64,000 nt of DNA from Hepsetus odoe (taxonomy: Eukaryota; Chordata; Actinopteri; Characiformes; Hepsetidae): positions 27,700,038 through 27,764,037 of the forward strand of contig CM029368.1 of assembly GCA_017165825.1 (NCBI GenBank), read 5' to 3'. This document shows positions 1 to 11,095 of the stretch, one piece after another. Both the position numbers and the translations under genes were made by a program. The notes beneath the pieces are model-generated. The model searched no databases. It was not told the origin of the DNA and saw only the letters and a program-made list of their open reading frames with translations. Each line of letters begins with the position of its first letter. Position 1 is the stretch's first letter.

Positions 1-277
1 GAGATGCAAGCGCGCGCACACTCACACACTCGGGTCAGTATTGCTGTGCTTGTGAGGACATTCGATTGTTCTCGTACAAGAAACTCAAACATGAACTTAA
101 ACCTGTTTGATCGCGCAAATCCACAGGTCGCACCTGTATTCCTGTCATTACGGGGACCCATGAGAGACTAATACAAACACGCACGCACGCACAGGCGCAT
201 ACCTGCGCGCGAGCACAATGGCGTGTGTGTCTCGCGCTGCAGGTTCGTGGCTCAGGTGCTGTAACGTGACACTGGAC

Positions 278-283
278 CACGTG
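278..283. promoter_or_regulatory. E-box CACGTG upstream of crb3
   Basis: A perfect palindromic CACGTG (USF/MITF/MYC-type site) lies in the CpG-containing region just before the proposed first exon. The match is exact, but occupancy is inference. Confidence 0.3.
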
Positions 284-299
284 ACCCCGGGAGGAGGAA

Positions 300-506
300 G
301 GGAGGAGAAGTGAAGCGGTGAGAAAGAGAGATCGGCTGCTTCCCGAACGAGCTCCGTCCGAGAGCCGCGCGTCTGTCCATCACCGCGGAGAAGAGGAACC
401 TGCACACACACACACACTCACATACACACACACACACACACTCGCACATACACACACACACACACACAGTGGTGATCCTGGAAGTGCTGGAAAAGTGCGC
501 TTGGAG
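300..506 (+). other. Putative non-coding first exon of crb3
   Basis: A GC-rich stretch passes into a (CA)n tract and ends at GGAG|GTAAAA, a good donor. Because the crb3 start codon sits right behind an acceptor-like site at 1548, an upstream untranslated exon is expected, and this is the best candidate. The transcription start cannot be read from the sequence. Confidence 0.35.
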
Positions 507-534
507 GTAAAACCTTCTATCTACCTTTTCCTCT

Positions 535-572
<38 letters not shown>

Positions 573-586
573 TGTTGGACGCTTTA
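402..586. repeat. (CA)n followed by (TG)n microsatellites
   Basis: An interrupted (CA)n tract at about 402-469 is followed about 65 bases later by a (TG)n tract at about 536-576. The two are inverted with respect to each other and flank the proposed first-exon donor of crb3. Confidence 0.9.
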
Positions 587-692
587 TGAGATGGTGTGAG
601 CTGATGAGGACTCACCTGAGAAGGGAGTCTGTGAGGGACACCATCCCGTCCACATATGAACCTGTACTGTCCTCTTACACGGTCCCTCTCAC

Positions 693-790
693 TGGGGCAG
701 TGTTGGGCCGGTGGTTTAGGGCGAGACTGTCATCTGAAGGTTGTGGGTTTGAAGCCCAGACCTGTAGACATTGCAGTCTATTGCTGCTGC
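693..790 (+). repeat. SINE head (tRNA-like), tail missing
   Basis: A tRNA-promoter-like head with a GTGGTTTAGGG A-box region and a GGGTTTGAAGCCC B-box region runs straight into a (GT)n tract. No SINE body follows, so it is a truncated or diverged copy in crb3 intron 1. Confidence 0.5.
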
Positions 791-791
791 T

Positions 792-792
<1 letters not shown>

Positions 793-850
<58 letters not shown>
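793..850. repeat. (GT)29 microsatellite
   Basis: An uninterrupted GT dinucleotide run in crb3 intron 1, bounded by GCTG and ACCAG. Confidence 0.95.
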
Positions 851-852
<2 letters not shown>

Positions 853-1548
853 CAGCACAAGGAATTTAATTCCTTCATTTTATTCCTGGGCTTTTTAACT
901 CTATATTTTAATAACTATTAAGAACCAATTAAAGGTACTGAACTGAGGACCAGGTTGCAGCACACTCCGTGCGCAGCTGCTTATGTCCATATGTTCTGCC
1001 TTCAGTCTCGTGAGCGCTGGATTTAGGAGCCGTGCACATGAGTCTTGTCTTAATGATGCAGGGTAGGATATCAGTGCACTTAAGTAAAAGTAGATTTACT
1101 GTTGGTAAAATTTGACATGAATGAGTTATATTTCTATAAATAGTACAGAAGTGCTTACTCGCGAGTGTGCTCAAGTGTACTTTTAGAACTTTAAGGCCTG
1201 CTTAGCAGAACTTGTTTCTCAGGATGTCATAACAGACTTTATTGATCCAGAGGGAAATGGCCTAAGTTCCCTTGATCTATAAAAACGTACCTCTTACAAA
1301 ATAATGATTTTGTCCTTTTACTCATTTGGACATATTAATTAAGTACGTTAATACTTTTCCTAAACTTTTCAGAGGGCACCTGTGTCTACTTTCACTCTAG
1401 CTCTGAAGTACAGTACTTTGTCCACCCCTCATTGTCCTTTCTACCCCAGTCCTAGAGAGACGAGGCACAGACAACACTTGGGCCCGGACATGGTTTGCTG
1501 CATCCGGTCCGAGGCCCGGGCTGCATGAGGGGCAAGGGCAGCCTTTAG
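851..1548. other. Rest of crb3 intron 1
   Basis: AT-rich to about 1400, then more GC-rich toward the start-codon exon. No gene, RNA or recognisable repeat was seen. Confidence 0.5.
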
Positions 1549-3532
1549 ATGGACTCCACGATGCTGCAGGCGGGGCTTGTGGCAGGGAGTACTCTGCTGT
1601 TTCTTGGAAGCGCGTCCGCCCAAGGTGAGTCACAGCTGAAACTGCAGGTCATCGTTGTGCCGAATCACTAACCCCCCCGAATGATGAGCAATGGGAAGCA
1701 GTTGGAAGGCTGTGCGGTATTGCTGTAGCCAAGTGATCCTCTGGGTCACTGCGTGGTGTGTGATCATCCTGACTAACTCCGAGACTCCAGGTTTCTGTGG
1801 GAATCTGGATGAATCAAAGAATTCAGCGATTCTGGTCAGAAAGTACAAAGGCAGGTCTGACCACGTATCTTCACATTGGGGTTTTTGTTTTGGGGTAGGA
1901 CAATCATGACATGGAGATCCTTCTCCTACTTGGACACAGAGTACTTGTCTTGAGTCAGCTCTTGTTTCTTTATATTTGGCTAGGAAAAAGAGACAGTATG
2001 CTCAGTGATTTATGTGCAAACATAGATGTTGGTACAGTATTTAACACAAAGAGAGTTTGTATAACTCCAGCTTTACGCCAGTTATTATTCAGCACAGTCT
2101 GAACCTTCTGAGACGAGCTCTCTCGTCCTTTCTTTGAGTCGTCTTTGGGAACAGTTCTCCTTTTTGAAGAACGGTCCAAAGCTCTTCTTTGGGCGTCAGA
2201 TGCCTTCTGTTCTATTCTCCGTGGAGAAGATCCGCCGGTTCTGCCTCTGAAACTGGTCAGGAGCAGGAATTGGACTGAAAATGAGAGCCAATAACTTTGC
2301 CCTTCAGGGAGCCTGAAAAACTATTTCCCAACAATAAATTAATAATACATTTCTGGCTCAGAATATTAACAAAATATGAAGAAATGTCCGTGGCACAAGA
2401 CTTTCGTGCAGCACTGTACAACAAAGTGACACACCTTTGTCAGGGTTGGGACAAGATATTGTTTGAAGCAGCTTAGACAGGTGTGAACATGTCGGTTTGT
2501 GTCAGAAATGCTGTCAGGACTTTAGAGATGGTTTTGACACAGGCAGAGTTAAGAACCTGTTTAAAATGGTCCCCTAAAGTATAGGCTGGAATGATTGGGA
2601 ATGATTGGGAGAAATGTCTACGTTTTTTAAACGAGCATTTCTCTGTATTGCAATTCTAAAAGCAATCATTTTCCTCAAAATCAAGCTGCGGTTTTTATAA
2701 CCGATTGCTTGTTCAGCCATTTCAAAAGAGGGAGGCAAACATGAGCTCCCCGCTCTGTCAAGCTCTCCTCGGATACATGTGATCGTTCTCCTGTGACAAT
2801 CCACTCAACACTCCAGTGCTGAAAAAGGAATGCAGTGTGTGTGAACACCATGGTCTTCCATTGTGTAGCTCTGTATCACTTTGTTTATACTCCCTGAACC
2901 CTGGTGTACCTACAGAATTGCTCAAAATGAGAAGGTAAATATTGAAATGTATTGAATTTAAGGGCTTATATTATTGGTTTATATTAAAGCCAAAGAGGCT
3001 TATGTTCAAATGTCAATGAAACGAGCAAAAACATTCACAAATATCTCAGAACTGGGACGTAGAACCTCAAAATGTTCCACCTCATCTTAACAAGAGGCGT
3101 CAGTGAGAGAAATAGGCTTAAGTCCCTGAATTGTATTATTGTTCATGGATTTTCTTATTACTTTGAGAACATTAAGGGAGTTTGGAGGATATAGTTTTGC
3201 CTGCTTCATGAACACTCGCTACATTTCTGACTCCATCAACGCAGTTTTTTTTTTAGCTTTACAGTTTATTACCAGGTGGTTTTTCAAAACCCTTGCCCTC
3301 TGGAATGCTACAGCGGATTTAATTTATGGATATAAAACATTAGATCGCTTTGAATAACATGCAAACAGGACATAATTCACCTGTTTAGTGTAAATGCATT
3401 AGGCAGGTGTACCTAATAAAGTGGCCAACGAGCGTATCATCCTTCTGACTAGAACTCATAAAAGGCTCAAAGCTGAAACCCTCTCAGTGTAATGTCAGAG
3501 AAGTGTTAAAACATGGTAAAGTATGGCAATGT

Positions 3533-3575
<43 letters not shown>

Positions 3576-5476
3576 ACTAAATGGAAAACGAAATGTTAAT
3601 CATTTACGTGAGTAAATAATCGCCCCCTCAAGGATGAAAGTGCAGTGAGATAACGAGAGAGAAAGAAACTCATGGGAAAGGATCACATATTAAAGGAGAT
3701 CTGGACGGAAGCATTATGCTTGGAGGCCCGTTGTTAGAAGATATGTCTTCAGCACGATGGAACTTCCACTGGAAAAGCTCCTTCATGACTAGTGCTAGTA
3801 CTCTTGCCCTGTACCTTCTTACGCTTGGTGGCTCCACAAGGGTTCCAATACAGCCGTCCATGGCTGTTTTTTGTCTCCTTTACCATTAGGTTCATACCTT
3901 TGACTAGCTCCTCCTCTGAGGCCCCACTTTTCTGCATACTTTCATGTATCGTCCTGTTTAGTTAGGGTAGAGGACCTCTGAAGTTGTCCAGGAATGCAGG
4001 AACGTTCAGGCCCTTCTGAATGGCTGAGTGTCCAAAAGTATGTAGACAAAAAGTATGTACTTCCATTGAGAGTGTTCAAGCACTTTGAACCCGTTCTTGG
4101 CAAACGGGTTCAGAGGTGCACGTACAGCTTTTATAATCTCCACCGAAAGGCGGTGGAAATGAATGGGACACTCTGGAGCTGCTAAATGCTGAACCAAGTG
4201 TTGTGGAACCGTGGATTTGAGTTTTAGGAGTCTCAGAAACCCTCCTGCATGTATTCTCCTGATTGAATGCAGTCAGATCTGTATGGCAATGTTCTAGCAT
4301 CTGGTCTGAAGCCTTCTCAGAAGAGTAGACTGGGAATGATGGGAGAAACCTTGTTGATGCTGGTTGAGCAGGTGTCTACAACCTTTTAGACATGTAGGGC
4401 TGGTCTTTCTGACACCTTGTCCAGGACGACACCATTTTGAAGGGAGAATTTCCATTAAAACAATGGTGTATTCCAACCCCAGGCTTAATCACTGTCCAGT
4501 AAAACCGGCCCTCTGTGTATATACTGTAGGTGTCAATAGGGGAACTGAGGGCAGGATGAGAATGGAGATATTAAAAACCTCATCATCAGCAAAAAACTGT
4601 AACTGTATCCCTTGCAAGCGCTACATGTAGTGTCATACAATGCCATTATAGTTGATTTTTATACCGTCCCATTTCAGGTGATTGAAAGTGTTCATTTGTA
4701 AAGTGTCCTAAATGATGAACAGGCCTGTAGAAGGTCCCACAGTGCTGTATAACATGTTTCAAATCCCAGACCAGTAGGTTGCCCTGAGGTCCGTTTGAGC
4801 AAGGTACTAATGCCTACACTGCTCCCTGGGTCCTTTAAAGCTGCCCCCTGCTGCTTTACCCATACGTGTGTGTGTGTGTGGGTAAAAAGCAAAGGTTGCA
4901 TTTCGTTTGTTTCACTGCTGTGCTGTGCTGTTTCACAAGGGCAGGTAGTCGCTTTCACTTTCACTTCAAAAATAACGCGACACCAAGCAAACAGCAAAAG
5001 AGTCATTGAAGCGTCCAGAGAAACATGTATGCCCAAGGCTCAGTGAAGAGCTTGCTGGCTGAGAGAAAGGTGTGAGCACCGTTGTCTTTTTTTTTTACCC
5101 GCAGATCCAACCGCCGCGCCAAACGCTACCACGGTGACCCCCGCCCCTGAAGTGAGTACAGACTCCCGAGTTTATGGTTTACGACAATACACATAATTCA
5201 GAGTGCACCACACATAATTATATAATGAGTCTCGGTGGCGAAGTGCTGCAGTGTTATCTCTCTGTTCAGGGACCTAACATCGTGGTGATTGTGGTGCCGA
5301 TCGTGGTGGTGATTGCACTGGTGGTGACGGGCGTGCTGATCTTTCTCTTCTGTGTGGTGAAGAAGAAGAGACAGACTGAGGGAACATACAGGCCGAGCGC
5401 TGAGGAGCAGACGGGTGCGAGGAGCGTGGAGGCGCCCAATGCTCTCAAACTGCCCAAGGAGGAAAGACTCATCTAG
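1549..5476 (+). CDS. crb3: Crumbs homolog 3, small polarity membrane protein
   Basis: CRB3 is the short vertebrate Crumbs protein of the apical membrane and tight junctions. It recruits PALS1/PATJ and PAR6. Coding exons are 1549-1624, 5105-5151 and 5270-5476, joined at GT-AG junctions in phase 1 and phase 0, giving 109 residues. Residues 1-25 are a signal peptide ending SASAQ. The ectodomain is only about 16 residues, Thr/Ala/Pro-rich, with one N-glycosylation sequon (N32-A-T). Residues 44-71 are a Val/Ile-rich membrane helix followed by KKK. The tail has the FERM-binding stretch RQTEGTYRPSAEEQ and ends in ERLI, the Crumbs PDZ ligand. The family motifs leave little doubt. In mammals the ERLI end is on a separate, alternatively spliced exon; here it is continuous with the transmembrane exon. 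ATG 1549 lies directly after an acceptor-like TTTAG, and a second Met at codon 5 is possible. It is tail-to-tail with the tubulin gene. I did not see a canonical AATAAA in the 800 bases after the stop. Confidence 0.92.
2110..2345. mobile_element. Relic of Tc1-like transposase 3' end, fold-back arrangement
   Basis: The left part, read on the minus strand, resembles the C-terminal end of a Tc1/mariner transposase (KEELWTVLQ... from about 2195 downward). The right part (about 2270-2340), read on the plus strand, encodes the related NFALQ...KTIS stretch. The two halves face each other, and the same arrangement occurs at 16925-17150. Stops and frameshifts break both halves. The family assignment is from memory of fish Tc1 C-termini. 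Confidence 0.45.
3405..3435 (+). repeat. Terminal fragment of a common teleost DNA repeat
   Basis: The phrase GGTGTACCTAATAAAG followed by TGGCC matches the end of a repeat seen very often in fish genomes. A reverse-oriented relative (GCACTTTATTAGGAACCC) occurs at about 50168-50185. The rest of the element was not delimited. Confidence 0.3.
3535..3574. repeat. (AG)n microsatellite
   Basis: About 19 AG units in crb3 intron 2. Confidence 0.95.
4718..4967 (+). repeat. SINE-A copy, diverged
   Basis: The head is degraded, but the body (CCAGTAGGTTGCCCTGAGGT, GAGCAAGGTA, CTGCCCCCTGCTGC) and the TTTCACTTTCACTTC tail are clear. An internal (GT)n run has expanded at about 4866-4880. It sits in crb3 intron 2. 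Confidence 0.8.
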
Positions 5477-7170
5477 TGATCCCTATAACATGGGTGTGCC
5501 TTAAAGACACTGTGGCACAGTCATTGGCTGGGACTGATGCTACACTAAAGCCCATGACTCTGCTGTGAAGGAACTGAATGAAAACTTAACTCCCTCCCTG
5601 GAAAAACAAGCATCAGACTGCTCTAAAGCGCTAGCTGCCTAACTGCTCAACTGTCCTCGTCTGAACAGAAATAGGCAACGATTGCATCAGATTGGTCACT
5701 TTACTGTCCCATTTCTTTTGACCACTTGAGACGCACTCGAGTGTCTTGTTCATAAGGTAGTCATTACATCATCTTTACATTTGCATGATAACTTTGGTTG
5801 GAATTGCTCTCTTGCCTGCTGCTGCATCATTCAGACTTTTTATATCTCGTTTAAAACCTCGTGAATTGTTTTAAATCATCATAATATAGTTTTAAACCTA
5901 CATTAGTGTTATTAAGTGCTGGAACCACTATCATCAGAGATAATTTTATTTACCAAGAGCGATTATTTACCTCAGTTCAACACTGATTAAGGTCTGCGGT
6001 CCGTTTTCTGAACCACAGCTAGGAATCACACTTGTTTAATCAAACCTGCAATGAATATACTTGAATTATTTTCTTAGCACAAAGTCCTTTTTAAACTCTA
6101 ATGACAGTCATGATCAGATTATGTTTACTGTATGTCTTCACGCTGGCAAGCAGCCAGATCAAATATTCAGACACACCGTCATGTCCCGTCTTTTGCGTCG
6201 GCAGGATATGGACATGTGTGCCCTACGCATTTCAGAAAGCTCGGTTGCTCTTTAAAACACTGTAACAAATCTGGTATTAAAATAATAATAATAATAATAA
6301 TATATCGAGCGGTCTGTTCATTTCAGACATCTTTCTTTGGATGATCTAAATGGGGGCAGCATCTTCTAATGTTTAGGGACTAGGCCCCAGGATCAGAAGG
6401 CCGTGGGTTTGAATCCCAGACCAGAGGGTTGCCTTGAGGTACCCTTGAGCAAGGTACCGTCCCCATCACTGCTCACCGGGCGCTTTAAATAGCTGCCCCC
6501 TGCTGCATGGTTTGTATGGGTGAAATGAAGAGCTTGAACTTCATTGTGTCTCACTGTGTGCTGTTTCACAATGACAGGTTGTCACGTTCACATTTTCACT
6601 TGCACTAAATCTCTAAAAACCTATGGGATGAGGTTAGGAGGACAAACTAAAGACCTAAGCTGAATTGAATCAAAGGATGGAGGTTCTCCAGATGGGTGTG
6701 AATGTGTGAGCGTTTATGTTTCATTTCGGATCTTGAATTCAGACCTTTGTAGGACAAAAACCCACATCCCACATCCTCAGAAACAGATCAGAGATAGAAC
6801 AGAGATTGAAGTCCTTCCAGGAAACAACAGATACAGATACCCCATGCTGGCAAACGCTGTTGTGTTGAGTTGCCACTGGAAAGGTTTAGGACGGTGGGTG
6901 TCTACCAGGGTACATTGTAGCATTGGGACAGAAGGTCTCTAAACTGTCACTTTGTGATGTATTGTGCGTTTACAAGTTGAAGTGTCCTTGAAAATAACTT
7001 TTCATCTAAAGAAACACTGCTCACTAGTGGCCATAAAGGATACTTGCAAAATGTCTCAGTTCTGTCCTGGGGGTGGGTCTAATGAATGTACTGAAGTTGT
7101 GTTTAGGACAAGTTCTATGTAATGCATTAATGGAAAAAGTCAAAACAACACTTGGGGTGTGGAATCAGCG
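5477..7170. other. 3' flanks between convergent crb3 and tubulin genes
   Basis: Contains the crb3 3' UTR of unknown length, an (ATA)n run at about 6280-6303 and one SINE-A. No other gene was seen. Confidence 0.6.
6370..6603 (+). repeat. SINE-A copy
   Basis: It has a tRNA-like B box (GGGTTTGAATCCC), the family body GAGCAAGGTACCGTCCCC, and the tail GTTCACATTTTCACTTGC. The head is shortened. Confidence 0.85.
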
Positions 7171-7176
7171 TTTATT
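7171..7176 (-). terminator. Poly(A) signal of the beta-tubulin gene
   Basis: AATAAA on the minus strand, 282 bases beyond the tubulin stop codon. This is the first canonical signal downstream, implying a 3' UTR of about 300 bases. Confidence 0.55.
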
Positions 7177-7457
7177 CAGATTGAACTGGATTGAAGATAC
7201 TTTCAAATCTATAGACTTCACAGTTAAAACCACCAGCTTTTCTTTGTTGCAAGGCAATGTGAGGGGGCGACGATGCAGTGCATTCAAAACGTACAAAAAC
7301 ACAACAAAAAAAGTTGCACAGCTGATTTAAATGTCACTTTTGCAGAACAACCATGATCAATGTGGGTAATCCCTTTCTTTCACCCACATCTTCATTCTTG
7401 ATGATGAGGGAGGATGGGTGGGATGTGGAGTGGTGTAGTAGACCGACCGGTTGCGAT

Positions 7458-10405
7458 TTAGGCGACCTCCTCCTCGCCCTCCTCCTCAAACTCACCCTCC
7501 TCGGCTGTGGCGTCCTGGTATTGTTGGTACTCGGACACCAGATCGTTCATGTTGCTTTCGGCCTCGGTGAACTCCATCTCATCCATGCCCTCTCCAGTGT
7601 ACCAGTGCAAGAAGGCCTTGCGGCGGAACATGGCGGTGAACTGCTCGGAGATGCGCTTGAACAGCTCCTGGATGGCTGTGCTGTTTCCGATGAAGGTGGC
7701 GGCCATCTTGAGGCCACGGGGTGGAATGTCGCACACGGCCGTCTTGACGTTGTTGGGGATCCATTCCACGAAGTAGCTGCTGTTCTTGTTCTGGACGTTG
7801 AGCATCTGCTCGTCCACCTCCTTCATGGACATGCGGCCGCGGAAGACGGCGGCCACGGTCAGGTAGCGGCCGTGGCGCGGGTCGCAGGCGGCCATCATGT
7901 TCTTGGCATCAAACATCTGCTGCGTGAGCTCAGGCACGGACAGTGAGCGGTACTGCTGGCTCCCCCTGCTGGTGAGGGGTGCAAAGCCAGGCATGAAGAA
8001 GTGCAAGCGAGGGAAGGGCACCATGTTGACAGCAAGTTTGCGCAGGTCAGCGTTGAGCTGCCCAGGGAAGCGCAGGCAGGTGGTCACGCCGCTCATGGTG
8101 GCCGAGACCAAGTGGTTGAGGTCACCATAAGTAGGCGTGGTCAGTTTGAGTGTGCGGAAGCAGATGTCGTAGAGAGCCTCATTGTCGATGCAGTACGTCT
8201 CATCTGTGTTCTCCACCAGCTGGTGCACAGAGAGGGTGGCGTTGTAGGGCTCCACCACAGTGTCCGATACTTTGGGGGACGGCACTACGCTGAAGGTGTT
8301 CATGATCCGGTCGGGGTACTCTTCGCGGATCTTGCTGATTAGGAGGGTGCCCATACCAGAGCCTGTACCTCCACCCAGAGAGTGGGTCAGCTGGAAGCCC
8401 TGCAGACAGTCACAGCTCTCAGCCTCCTTACGCACCACGTCCAGCACTGAATCTACCAACTCCGCACCCTCGGTGTAGTGGCCCTTGGCCCAGTTGTTTC
8501 CAGCACCACTTTGGCCTATAAATGGGAACAGTATGCATGCATGTTAAAAATCACAGTACAAGGCTCAGAGCCAAAGTCATTAAAGATGCATTAAAGACAT
8601 TGACAATTGAAGAAAAAATTTCTATTTCGTTATAAGGGCACCTGCGCAAGGGTGGGACATTTAGACAAGTAGACCTGTCGGATTGGCTTCGTTCCTTGCA
8701 CACATCAGTGAGAGTGTCCGTGACCCTGTTGCCAGTTCACTGGATGTCCTTCCTTGGATCATTTTTGATAAGTATATTTTTGATAAGATCGCCCTACAAG
8801 TTGCCTTAATACAGTCGTTTTAAAACTGACATCTCATTTTCTGCCTAATAAATCCCACCCCTCGGCAGGTGCTACCCTAACAGCATAGTCCATTTAATTT
8901 ACTTCAGTTCACTTCACATCAGTAGCTTTAATGTTGTGGCTGATCGTTGTATATCTGCCATAACTGATGAAACAAACAAATACTACTTATAACGTTAATT
9001 TTGAAAGTAAAGCTCAAATCATGAAAAACAAAAAAAGAACAACAAAAATGGAGATACAAGGTTTTATGTTTTTTACTATTTTGTGATACAACATTTTGGA
9101 GTGTCAAAATAAACAATTAAGCAATAAAATGACATCAATTATTAGTCACTGATGGTATTGAATGAAGAAAGGATTACAATAACAGTATAAAAACAAACAA
9201 TTTTCTCACCGAACACAAAGTTGTCCGGTCTAAAGATCTGTCCGAAGGGGCCAGAACGAACTGAGTCCATGGTGCCGGGCTCAAGGTCCACAAGGATGGC
9301 ACGGGGGACATACTTACCACCTGTGCAGACAAGAAACATTTACATGCTTATTGTTTTCACTGATCCGCTACTGTTTGGAAATTTGTTTATTTGTCCTTGA
9401 ATGCATTTCCTGTATTTACAAAGCTTTAATGTGATTTGTAATGATGTCTTCTGAAGTCCCTTTGAAGTACACCTGTATTAACACCATACCTGTAGCTTCA
9501 TTGTAGTAAACGCTGATCCTGTCTAGCTGCAGGTCACTGTCTCCGTTGTAGGTTCCTGTTGGGTCGATGCCGTGTTCATCGCTGATCACCTCCCAGAACT
9601 AAGAGAGGGAGAGAGTAGGGCGGAGGCCAGAAAGATGGAGACAGAAGGGGGAGGGGGAGGGTGAATAAGGTTAACAGACAGAGAATGAAATGTAACATTT
9701 CATGAAAGAAGACAATTACTACTATGATTATTATCATTTTTGCTTTGCACCGGTTCACTGTTGAATGGATTTTATCCTTAATTCATGGCAGACGGGGAGA
9801 AAAACAGCCGATCATGATCTAACACATCAGGTAGGATAAGAGGAGCAATGCATATTTCCTTTTTTAACACATTAACCCAGGAACAAATGCAGAAATTTGG
9901 TTTTGACTGATGCAAATGTGCCTGCCTGAACTATATCTGCTGCATCATCATCATCATGCAAAGCCAGTTCACTCCTGCAATTCAGGCAATGTAGGTCAAG
10001 CTCCAAATTTCCCACCCATGACAGAATGAACACATTTCACAGGAGCAGGTTGTAAAAGGCAGTGAAACTGCAATTTAGAGCAGTGCGCAATACAGTTAGG
10101 ACCAAATTAGGGCACCAATAGCGCTTTTTATTTCTTGTAATCATGTTGATCTGTGCCCAGTGCACGGCTGAGGGCTCTTCTGAAAAAAAAAAAAATGCAT
10201 GGCAGAAATGAAGAATGGATGGATGCAGTTGCAAACTTGCATGAGTCCCCCAGCTTTCTTTCTGGAGAATTCTGCAGGGCGGATTAAGCAGCCTGTATTT
10301 ATCTGCATGCATGCCCACCCCCAGTGTATGCCCCCCATGCACTGGTACCTTTGCTCCGATCTGGTTGCCGCACTGGCCTGCCTGCAGGTGCACGATCTCG
10401 CGCAT
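7458..10405 (-). CDS. tubb4a: Tubulin beta chain, TUBB4A type
   Basis: Beta-tubulin pairs with alpha-tubulin to build microtubules and hydrolyses GTP on assembly. Coding exons in transcript order are 10405-10349, 9598-9490, 9320-9210 and 8515-7458. They sum to 1335 bases, or 444 residues, with clean GT-AG junctions and the usual vertebrate four-exon beta-tubulin layout. The protein starts MREI, the signal for autoregulated tubulin mRNA decay. It carries the tubulin signature GGGTGSG at 140-146 and ends in an acidic tail DATAEEGEFEEEGEEEVA. The single-residue-shorter tail (AEEGEF rather than AEEEGEF) and 444-residue length fit TUBB4A better than TUBB4B. The neighbouring crb3 supports this, since the two are close in human 19p13.3. 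All conserved residues I checked are intact, so it should be functional. Being beta-tubulin is certain; the isotype is inferred. Confidence 0.97.
8516..9209 (-). other. Intron 3 of the beta-tubulin gene
   Basis: AT-rich intron with donor GGTGAG at 9209 and acceptor TATAG at 8516. No repeat or RNA gene was seen. Confidence 0.85.
9599..10348 (-). other. Intron 1 of the beta-tubulin gene
   Basis: It separates the 57-base first coding exon (19 codons) from exon 2, with donor GGTACC and acceptor TCTTAG. It contains a purine-rich run at about 9601-9665 on the plus strand. No other feature was recognised. Confidence 0.85.
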
Positions 10406-10429
10406 GGTGGTGAACTAACGTAAGGCTGC

Positions 10430-10680
10430 GGGGGGGAAAAAGAGCTCGAGCGGCCGCGGCTGCTGCTTCTGATGGAGGATCTCCGGTCCGGCTGGATGGA
10501 AGCGGTTTGGATCCTCTTTTCCCCACTCTCTCTCTCCCTCTCTCTCTTTCTATGTCTCTCTATCTCTCTCCAACCCGCCCCGCACGCGCTTACTGGGCCC
10601 GAGCCCGTGGTGCAACGTGACGTCATCTCCATGACAACCGCCCGGGAGCGGAGGAGAGCGGGGAGGGGCCGGAATAATAA
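10430..10680 (-). promoter_or_regulatory. CpG-rich promoter region of the tubulin gene
   Basis: The stretch upstream of the tubulin start codon is markedly richer in G+C and CpG than its surroundings. It contains GC-box-like GGGAGGGGCC, a CT-rich block at about 10521-10572 and a CRE. The bases beyond 10670 turn abruptly A-rich. The transcription start is not determinable here. Confidence 0.5.
10618..10625. promoter_or_regulatory. Perfect CRE palindrome TGACGTCA
   Basis: A full CREB/ATF site 213 bases upstream of the tubulin ATG. It is followed immediately (10626-10638) by TCTCCATGACAAC, whose reverse complement resembles an RFX X-box half (GTTGTCATGG). The matches are visible; use in vivo is inference. 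Confidence 0.45.
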
Positions 10681-10826
10681 AACAAAACAAAACAAAAACA
10701 ACAACAACACAAGAATGCACGATGATAAAATGACGAATTCGACTATATGTTGCATTTGAATCGTTTATTCATCGACGTGCGTCACCCCCCGCTCATCTTA
10801 GATTAGTTTTAGGGTTTTAGCCGCAT

Positions 10827-11095
10827 TGGGCAGTGGTGGCCTAGTGGTTAGGTAGTTGCCCCGCATCAGAAGATTGTGGGTTCGACTCCCTCCACAGTGG
10901 GTTGCCCTGAGGTACCCTTGAGCAAGGTACTGTAACCGTCACTGCTCCCCGGGCACTTTCAATAGCTGCCCACTGCTGCACGGGGTTGAGTGTGCATGGG
11001 TTAAATGCAGAGGTCCAATTTCGTTGTGGTTCATGGTGTGCAGTGCTGTGACCTCGCAATGACAAAGGTTGTCACTTTCCCTTTTTCACTTTCAT
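10827..11095 (+). repeat. SINE-A copy, full length
   Basis: The best-preserved copy near the genes. It has an A box in GTGGCCTAGTGGTTAGG, a B box in GGGTTCGACTCCC, the body with CTTGAGCAAGGTACTG, and a tail ending in CACTTTCATTTGC. The tRNA-like head is RNA polymerase III promoter-type, but it does not form a tRNA gene. Confidence 0.9.

Noticed and set aside
35..600. Several open frames on both strands rich in Cys/Val and Thr/His
   Set aside because: They are translations of the (CA)n and (TG)n microsatellites.
693..790. tRNA gene
   Set aside because: A- and B-box-like sequences only, without a foldable cloverleaf; the same applies to every SINE head in the window.
3670..3937. Minus-strand frames of about 60 codons in crb3 intron 2
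   Set aside because: Two overlapping frames, neither resembling a known protein and no splice context; treated as chance.
4080..4160. Two short hairpins (CCACCG/CGGTGG and AACCCG/CGGGTT)
   Set aside because: Stems are too short to propose a structured RNA; probably part of an unidentified old repeat.
7353..8478. Long plus-strand open frames (up to 197 codons) opposite the tubulin
   Set aside because: Shadow frames caused by the biased codon use of tubulin exon 4; no family resemblance.
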